Part shown: one piece after another, positions 6,016 through 9,378 of the stretch
Numbering within the stretch: the first letter of the stretch is position 1
How the letters are laid out: every line of letters starts with the position of its first letter
NCBI GenBank assembly: GCA_002422945.1
Contig: DITW01000069.1
Coordinates: 131,714 to 141,091 of the forward strand
Direction: 5' to 3'
From: Sphingomonadales bacterium UBA6174
GTDB taxonomy: Bacteria > Pseudomonadota > Alphaproteobacteria > Sphingomonadales > Sphingomonadaceae
DNA: 9,378 nucleotides
Position numbers and translations under genes: made by a program
The notes under the pieces: generated by a model
Database searches by the model: none
What the model was told of the DNA's origin: nothing
What the model saw: only the letters and a program-made list of their open reading frames with translations

Positions 6016-6759
6016 TCAGGCCGTCTCCCGCTTCTGCCGGACGCGGCGGGACAGCATGTTGAGCCCCTCGACGGCCACCGAGAAGGCCATGGCCGCATAG
6101 ATATAGCCCTTTGGCACATGGGTGCCGAAGCCTTCCGCGATCAAGGTCATGCCAATCATGAACAGGAACGCCAGCGCGAGCATCACAACCGTCGGGTTTT
6201 GCTCGATAAAGCGCGACAATGGCCCTGCTGCTGTCAGCATCACCGACACGGCGACGATGACGGCTAGAAACATGATCGGGACATGATCGGTCATGCCGAC
6301 CGCGGTAATGATCGAGTCGATCGAAAAGACGAGGTCGAGCATGATGATCTGCGTAATGGCCGCGCCGAAGGTCAGGCTCACTCTCGGGCTGTCGAAGATA
6401 TCGTCATTGGTGCTGGCATCGACATTGTGGTGAATTTCGGTGGTCGCCTTCCAGACGAGGAAAAGGCCACCGGCAATCAAGATCAGGTCGCGCCATGAGA
6501 AGGCGTGATTGAATGCCTCGAACAAAGGCGCGGTCAGGGTGACGATGAACGCGATCAGGCTCAACAAGACAAGCCGCAGACCAAGCGCGAGACCAATCCC
6601 GATCTGTCGCGCGCGGGCGCGATATTGTTCGGGCAGCTTGTTGGTCAGGATCGAGATGAAAATGAGGTTGTCGATCCCCAGCACGACCTCCATCGTGATG
6701 AGCGCGGCAATCGCGGCCCAATTGGCGGGGTCTGCAAAAATGGCGAGAATATCAGTCAT
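6016..6759 (-). CDS. TerC-family integral membrane protein
   Basis: A 247-residue polytopic inner-membrane protein of the TerC family. Characterised relatives (E. coli Alx, Bacillus YkoY/YceF) act in manganese export or metal loading of exported enzymes; others belong to tellurite-resistance loci. About seven hydrophobic segments are visible. Two family motifs with membrane acidic residues stand out: EVVLGIDNLIFISIL (24-38, D30-N31) and IMLDLVFSIDSIITAVGM (139-156, D142, D148, S149). The loop HHNVDASTNDDIFDSPR (110-126) is hydrophilic. AGGG lies 5 nt upstream of the start. Genes on the same strand are the Tim44-domain gene (78 bp downstream) and the zinc-ribbon gene (128 bp upstream); neither spacing demands an operon. 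Metal transport here is family inference only. Confidence 0.92.
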   Translation of the reverse strand: MTDILAIFADPANWAAIAALITMEVVLGIDNLIFISILTNKLPEQYRARARQIGIGLALGLRLVLLSLIAFIVTLTAPLFEAFNHAFSWRDLILIAGGLFLVWKATTEIHHNVDASTNDDIFDSPRVSLTFGAAITQIIMLDLVFSIDSIITAVGMTDHVPIMFLAVIVAVSVMLTAAGPLSRFIEQNPTVVMLALAFLFMIGMTLIAEGFGTHVPKGYIYAAMAFSVAVEGLNMLSRRVRQKRETA

Positions 6760-6820
6760 GGTTACCCTGATGAGCAGGCGGCGTGCCGCGCTTTTTTAAA
6801 GAATTTGCGTGTAAGGGCGA

Positions 6821-6878
6821 GGGCATGGCGCGGGGCCCAAATGCGGGGGCGCATCTGCAACCCCGTGCGCCATGCGCC
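6821..6878 (-). other. Strongly structured intergenic segment upstream of terC
   Basis: GCATGGCGC (6823-6831) plus GGGG (6832-6835) pairs with CCCC (6861-6864) plus GCGCCATGC (6867-6875), a 13-bp stem with a 2-nt bulge. Two more G:C pairs can form outside it across a bulged base. Inside sits a second hairpin, ATGCG-GGGG-CGCAT (6841-6854). It begins 10 bp after the zinc-ribbon stop, so a terminator or mRNA 3' structure is plausible; it could also be a 5' leader of terC. No T-run follows directly on the minus strand. Confidence 0.55.
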
Positions 6879-6887
6879 CGCCCGGCT

Positions 6888-7193
6888 TTAGTCGAACAAT
6901 TCTTCCAGAAAGGATTTCCGACGCTTCGCGGGCCGGTGGCCATAGTCCGTATGGCCATAGTCCGCAGGGCGATGTTGGGGCGTGAAAACAGGCGCAGCGG
7001 GGGCAGTCGCAGGGGCCGCATCTTTCGCGCTGCGCTCGATGATCTTGTCGAGTTCGCCACGATCCAGCCAGACGCCACGGCATTGCGGGCAATAATCGAT
7101 TTCTACGCCCTGCCGATCGCTCATGACCAATGGGATCTGGCAATTGGGGCATGCCATGATGGGATGGGGCATAGGGGAATGGGTATTCGTCAC
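6888..7193 (-). CDS. Zinc-ribbon protein, TFIIB-type (zf-TFIIB), 101 aa
   Basis: A small soluble protein with a four-cysteine zinc ribbon: C15-P-N-C18 and C35-P-Q-C38, the latter followed by the family signature RGVWLDRGELDKI (39-51). An Ala/Pro-rich linker (about 60-72) leads to a basic, His/Tyr-containing tail with HTDYGHRPAKRRKSFLEELFD, where the final KSFLEELFD is a recurrent ending in this group. The biochemical function is not known; nucleic-acid or protein binding is the usual guess. GAGGAG lies 6 nt upstream of a GTG at 7193, which I take as the start. An ATG overlapping it by two bases (7195-7193) reads ATG-TGA and cannot encode a protein. A later in-frame ATG at codon 8 has no ribosome site. 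Confidence 0.88.
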   Translation of the reverse strand: MTNTHSPMPHPIMACPNCQIPLVMSDRQGVEIDYCPQCRGVWLDRGELDKIIERSAKDAAPATAPAAPVFTPQHRPADYGHTDYGHRPAKRRKSFLEELFD

Positions 7194-7253
7194 ATACAGC
7201 TCCTCAATTGATGGTTATCGAGTATGCTGATGCTTAAAATATATCGTTGACCA

Positions 7254-7273
7254 GCATCGAGAATACCCGATGC
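7254..7273. promoter_or_regulatory. Small inverted repeat upstream of the zinc-ribbon gene
   Basis: GCATCG (7254-7259) and CGATGC (7268-7273) are perfect inverted arms around 8 bp, about 60-80 bp upstream of the GTG start. An operator or a leader hairpin is possible. The rest of the 182-bp spacer 7194-7375 shows no further gene. Confidence 0.3.
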
Positions 7274-7311
7274 GGTCCGACATCACGACCTTAAAAAGAT
7301 CGCCAGAGGGG

Positions 7312-7346
7312 CCCGGCCCGCCATGTTGAAATATGGCAGCGCCGGG
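7312..7346 (-). terminator. Hairpin downstream of the ABM-domain gene, possible terminator
   Basis: CCCGGC (7312-7317) pairs with GCCGGG (7341-7346), and GCCAT (7320-7324) with ATGGC (7333-7337) inside, giving a two-part stem 30 bp after the gene's stop. On the minus strand a TTTTT run appears only about 15 nt beyond the stem, so this is a weaker candidate than 4940-4973. Confidence 0.45.
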
Positions 7347-7375
7347 TGTTCGTCAATAGAGATTTGGGCGTTGGG

Positions 7376-7726
7376 TTATGAGGCGGCGGTGAGGAACGTC
7401 GCTGTCGGCTTGCCGTCCGGCCCATAGACCGGCTCGGTCAGGTCGACGCGATATTTGCGCGTGTCCGCCGCCAAAATGGTAAAGGAGGACAGATGCTCGA
7501 TCATCAGGAGATAGGCATCGCCATCGAGATGTGCCTGTAAATCCGCGGCATTATCCCAATCTTCGAAGACATGGACCCGGCCCGCATCATAAGGGTCCAG
7601 CGTCCATGCGTAATGGCGGCAGCCCTGTTCTGCCAAGGCCATTTCGATCAGGGGCTTTGCCCCGGCCAGCGCGTCCTGCCGGTTGGCGGGTGGGAAATCG
7701 ATTTCGCCAGCAATCACGATGCGCAT
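7376..7726 (-). CDS. Antibiotic biosynthesis monooxygenase (ABM)-domain protein, putative quinol monooxygenase
   Basis: A 116-residue protein of the dimeric alpha/beta-barrel ABM family (YgiN-like). Characterised relatives oxidise quinols or polyketide-type aromatics without cofactor, or act on haem. Supporting features are the first strand MRIVIAGEIDF, a long helix (about 13-33), a central strand CRHYAWTLDPYD and the block VHVFEDWDNAADLQAHLDG (about 51-69), matching the family's E-x-W-x(3)-A-L-x-x-H pattern (here W57, L63 and H66). The C-terminal third (about 85-116) is less conserved. GAGG lies 6 nt upstream of the start at 7726. It is divergent from the Y-family polymerase across a 152-bp spacer. 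Substrate and role cannot be read from the sequence. Confidence 0.82.
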   Translation of the reverse strand: MRIVIAGEIDFPPANRQDALAGAKPLIEMALAEQGCRHYAWTLDPYDAGRVHVFEDWDNAADLQAHLDGDAYLLMIEHLSSFTILAADTRKYRVDLTEPVYGPDGKPTATFLTAAS

Positions 7727-7830
7727 TCCAAGCCTCTTTCCTCTGATTTCTATGCCATGATTTCTAAGAGCACGACCGGATGCCGGGAACTGGCACTTAG
7801 GTCGGTAATGCCGCCCGGCCTTGCATAATT

Positions 7831-7845
7831 GTTCTCTTTATGTTC
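7831..7845 (+). promoter_or_regulatory. LexA (SOS) box upstream of the Y-family polymerase
   Basis: GTTCTCTTTATGTTC is an exact match to GTTC-N7-GTTC, the LexA operator known from alphaproteobacteria. It lies 33 bp upstream of the polymerase start. A possible -35 (TTGCAT, 7821-7826) and -10 (TTTTAT, 7846-7851) would flank it, so bound LexA would block the promoter. This is the only perfect site I found, and it sits before a gene expected to be SOS-regulated. Confidence 0.85.
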
Positions 7846-7878
7846 TTTTATGTGTCTCTTTCCTGATTCGGCAGACTC

Positions 7879-9123
7879 ATGCGCAAGCCCGCGACCATTG
7901 AACATCTGTATCTCGATTTCGATGGCTTTTTCGCCAGCGTCGAGCAGCAGCGCGACCCCAATTTAAGGGGGCGTCCGGTGGGCGTCGTGCCGTATGAGGG
8001 CGGGCGGACCTGCATCATCGCGTGCTCACGCGAGGCGAAGGCCTATGGCGTGAAAAATATCATGATGGTCGATGAGGCACGGCGCATTTGCCGTGATCTG
8101 GTGTTGGTGCCGCAAAAGCCCGATCTCTATCGCCGGGCGCATCATGCGCTGCTGGCGGAGATCGCCTCGGTTATTCCCATCGATACCGTCAAGTCGATTG
8201 ATGAGCTGGCATGCACGCTGGATGATAATCAACGCCGCGACCCGGCAGCGCTTGCGATGCGGATCAAGCGCGCCATTCGCTATAATATCGGGGCGACGAT
8301 CACCTGTTCCATCGGCTTTGCCGCCAATCGTCACCTCGCCAAGATCGCGGGCGGCACGCAAAAGCCGGATGGCCTGACCATCTGGCATCCCCATCTGATG
8401 CCGGGGCCTCTGCTCAAAGTGGCGCTGGAGGACATTCCCGGCGTCGGTCGGCGCATGGCCACGCGGCTGGCGGGCCATCGCGTCAGCACGACCGGCCATT
8501 TGCTGGAACTTGCGCCCAAGCAGATGCGGGCGATCTGGCGCAACGTTACGGGCGAACGCTTATGGTATGCGCTGCATGGCTATACGATCGAATCCCCGCA
8601 ATCCGAACGGGCGATGTTCGGCCATGCCCGCGTGCTGCCGCCGGATGCCCGCAACCTTGACGATGCCTATGCGATTGCCCGGCTGTTGTTGATCAAGGCG
8701 GCAAGGCGGATGCGGCGGGCGGATTATTATTGTCGCGGGCTGATGCTCTGGCTCAAATTTTATGATGACGACTGGTCGGACATGCGGGTGTTGCCACAGG
8801 TCAATGATGATCAGGCCGTGTTGTCGGCGCTCACGATCATGTGGGATATGATGGCGGCAGCGGTGGGCAGGAAGGCGCGCGTGTTGCGTGTGGGTGTGAC
8901 GTTGTGCGACCTGACGCCCGCCACGGCCCGGCAGCTTGACCTGCTGCACAATGATGATGCCGATCGCCAGAAATGGGAACGGATCGGCAGCGCGATGGAT
9001 GAACTGAACAGCCGGTTCGGACGCACGGTCACCAGCCTAGGCCTATGGGCGCCACCGAAAGGCGGCAATGTCGGGGGCAAGATCAGCTTTACGCGCATCC
9101 CGTCTGCCGAGGATTTTCAATGA
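7879..9123 (+). CDS. Y-family (DinB/ImpB-MucB-SamB) translesion DNA polymerase
   Basis: A 414-residue error-prone polymerase that copies damaged DNA. The palm/finger domain has LDFDGFFASVE (12-22: metal ligand D13, D15, steric-gate position F18) and SIDE (106-109: D108, E109), so the catalytic acidic residues are present, unlike inactive ImuB proteins. GFAANRHLAKIAGGTQKPDG and the helix-hairpin-helix segment IPGVGRRMATRLAG follow, then a little-finger domain. QLDLL at 352-356 resembles a beta-clamp-binding peptide. The C-terminus (SRFGRTVTSLGLW...GGKISFTRIPSAEDF) extends past E. coli DinB (about 350 residues). Relatives are sometimes mislabelled as type VI secretion ImpB. No strong Shine-Dalgarno precedes the ATG at 7879. 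It lies downstream of a LexA box and overlaps the next gene by 4 bp. DinB-like rather than UmuC-like, judged by the first motif. Confidence 0.93.
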   Translation: MRKPATIEHLYLDFDGFFASVEQQRDPNLRGRPVGVVPYEGGRTCIIACSREAKAYGVKNIMMVDEARRICRDLVLVPQKPDLYRRAHHALLAEIASVIPIDTVKSIDELACTLDDNQRRDPAALAMRIKRAIRYNIGATITCSIGFAANRHLAKIAGGTQKPDGLTIWHPHLMPGPLLKVALEDIPGVGRRMATRLAGHRVSTTGHLLELAPKQMRAIWRNVTGERLWYALHGYTIESPQSERAMFGHARVLPPDARNLDDAYAIARLLLIKAARRMRRADYYCRGLMLWLKFYDDDWSDMRVLPQVNDDQAVLSALTIMWDMMAAAVGRKARVLRVGVTLCDLTPATARQLDLLHNDDADRQKWERIGSAMDELNSRFGRTVTSLGLWAPPKGGNVGGKISFTRIPSAEDFQ

Positions 9124-9371
9124 ATTGGAAGGCTAATTTGCAGGTGCTGGATCTGGAGCCGGGAGATCGGCTGGAACTTACTTGCCGGAAATGCGGCCAT
9201 GTCCGCTATCTGACCGGCGAGACGTTGCTTGCGCGCAAGGGGGCTGCGCAGCTTTGGCTCTATCAGGTGGAACAGCGCGCCAAATGCAATCAGCGCGGTT
9301 GTGGCGGGCCGATGCGGATGGCGATGCCGCGGACAGGAGAGACGAGCGGATTTGTGGGTGGCATCGCCTAG
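9120..9371 (+). CDS. Small cysteine-pair (putative zinc-binding) protein coupled to the polymerase, 83 aa
   Basis: I do not recognise a named family. The start at 9120 overlaps the polymerase stop as ATGA, with GAGGA (9109-9113) 6 nt upstream, so translational coupling is likely; an open frame extends further 5' only inside the polymerase gene. The product has CRKCGH (22-27: C22, C25, H27) and CNQRGCGG (56-63: C56, C61), giving two pairs that could hold one zinc ion, although the second pair has four rather than two residues between its cysteines. Around them are strand-like stretches (LELTC, LWLYQVE), compatible with a ribbon-type fold (inference). It shares the LexA-box promoter with the polymerase, so a role in damage tolerance is possible but unproven. 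A stop at 9369-9371 closes it inside the window. Confidence 0.75.
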   Translation: MNWKANLQVLDLEPGDRLELTCRKCGHVRYLTGETLLARKGAAQLWLYQVEQRAKCNQRGCGGPMRMAMPRTGETSGFVGGIA

Positions 9372-9378
9372 GATCAGC

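Noticed and set aside
5365..6267. 300-codon plus-strand open frame
   Set aside because: Antisense shadow of the Tim44-domain and terC genes, with a His/Arg/Gln-rich composition typical of a reverse-strand artefact.
6780..6797. Plus-strand terminator (short GC hairpin followed by TTTTTT)
   Set aside because: No plus-strand gene ends nearby and the stem is only about 4 bp. It lies just upstream of terC on the other strand.
6760..6887. yybP-ykoY manganese riboswitch upstream of terC
   Set aside because: The conserved purine-rich loop segments of that riboswitch are not visible; only a GC-rich hairpin is seen.
1..9378. CRISPR arrays, tRNA/rRNA genes, transposases, toxin-antitoxin pairs, phage genes
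   Set aside because: Looked for and not seen. The only repeats are the palindromic pair, the 15-bp direct repeat and short motifs already listed.

Overview
The window looks like chromosome of a moderately GC-rich alphaproteobacterium, most likely a sphingomonad (Sphingomonadaceae). This rests on the general character of the proteins (Tim44-domain membrane protein, sphingomonad-style Y-family polymerase, GlpD) and on a textbook alphaproteobacterial LexA box, GTTC-N7-GTTC. The genus cannot be fixed from the sequence alone. Nine complete protein genes and one truncated one are supported. I see no tRNA, rRNA, CRISPR array, transposase or phage gene.

Layout. 1-454 (minus) is the N-terminal 151 codons of katG, cut by the window edge. 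A 254-bp divergent spacer with a palindrome and tandem repeats separates it from glpD (709-2160, plus). The 287-bp gap after glpD holds a perfect 30-bp inverted repeat pair of the REP/BIME type, bracketed by a 15-bp direct repeat. Next comes a cluster of TGTTCA motifs just upstream of a 102-codon orphan gene (2448-2756). A hairpin at 2759-2782 closes that gene and the opposing operon. The minus-strand cluster SDR oxidoreductase (4037-4828), TetR regulator (3398-3991), VOC-family protein (2793-3356) has gaps of 45 and 41 bp and reads as a small self-regulated catabolic or detoxification operon.

Further minus-strand genes follow: a Tim44-domain membrane protein (4981-5937) with a strong intrinsic terminator, a TerC-family membrane protein (6016-6759), a TFIIB-type zinc-ribbon protein (6888-7193, GTG start) and an antibiotic-biosynthesis-monooxygenase-fold protein (7376-7726). 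The 128-bp space between the zinc-ribbon and terC genes can fold into a long bulged hairpin with a second hairpin nested inside it.

The most informative region is the right end. A LexA box at 7831-7845 precedes a Y-family translesion DNA polymerase (7879-9123) that has all its catalytic acidic residues and a beta-clamp-binding-like peptide. Its stop codon overlaps (ATGA) the start of an 83-codon cysteine-pair protein (9120-9371). This looks like an SOS-induced two-gene unit in which a small putative zinc protein is translationally coupled to a translesion polymerase.
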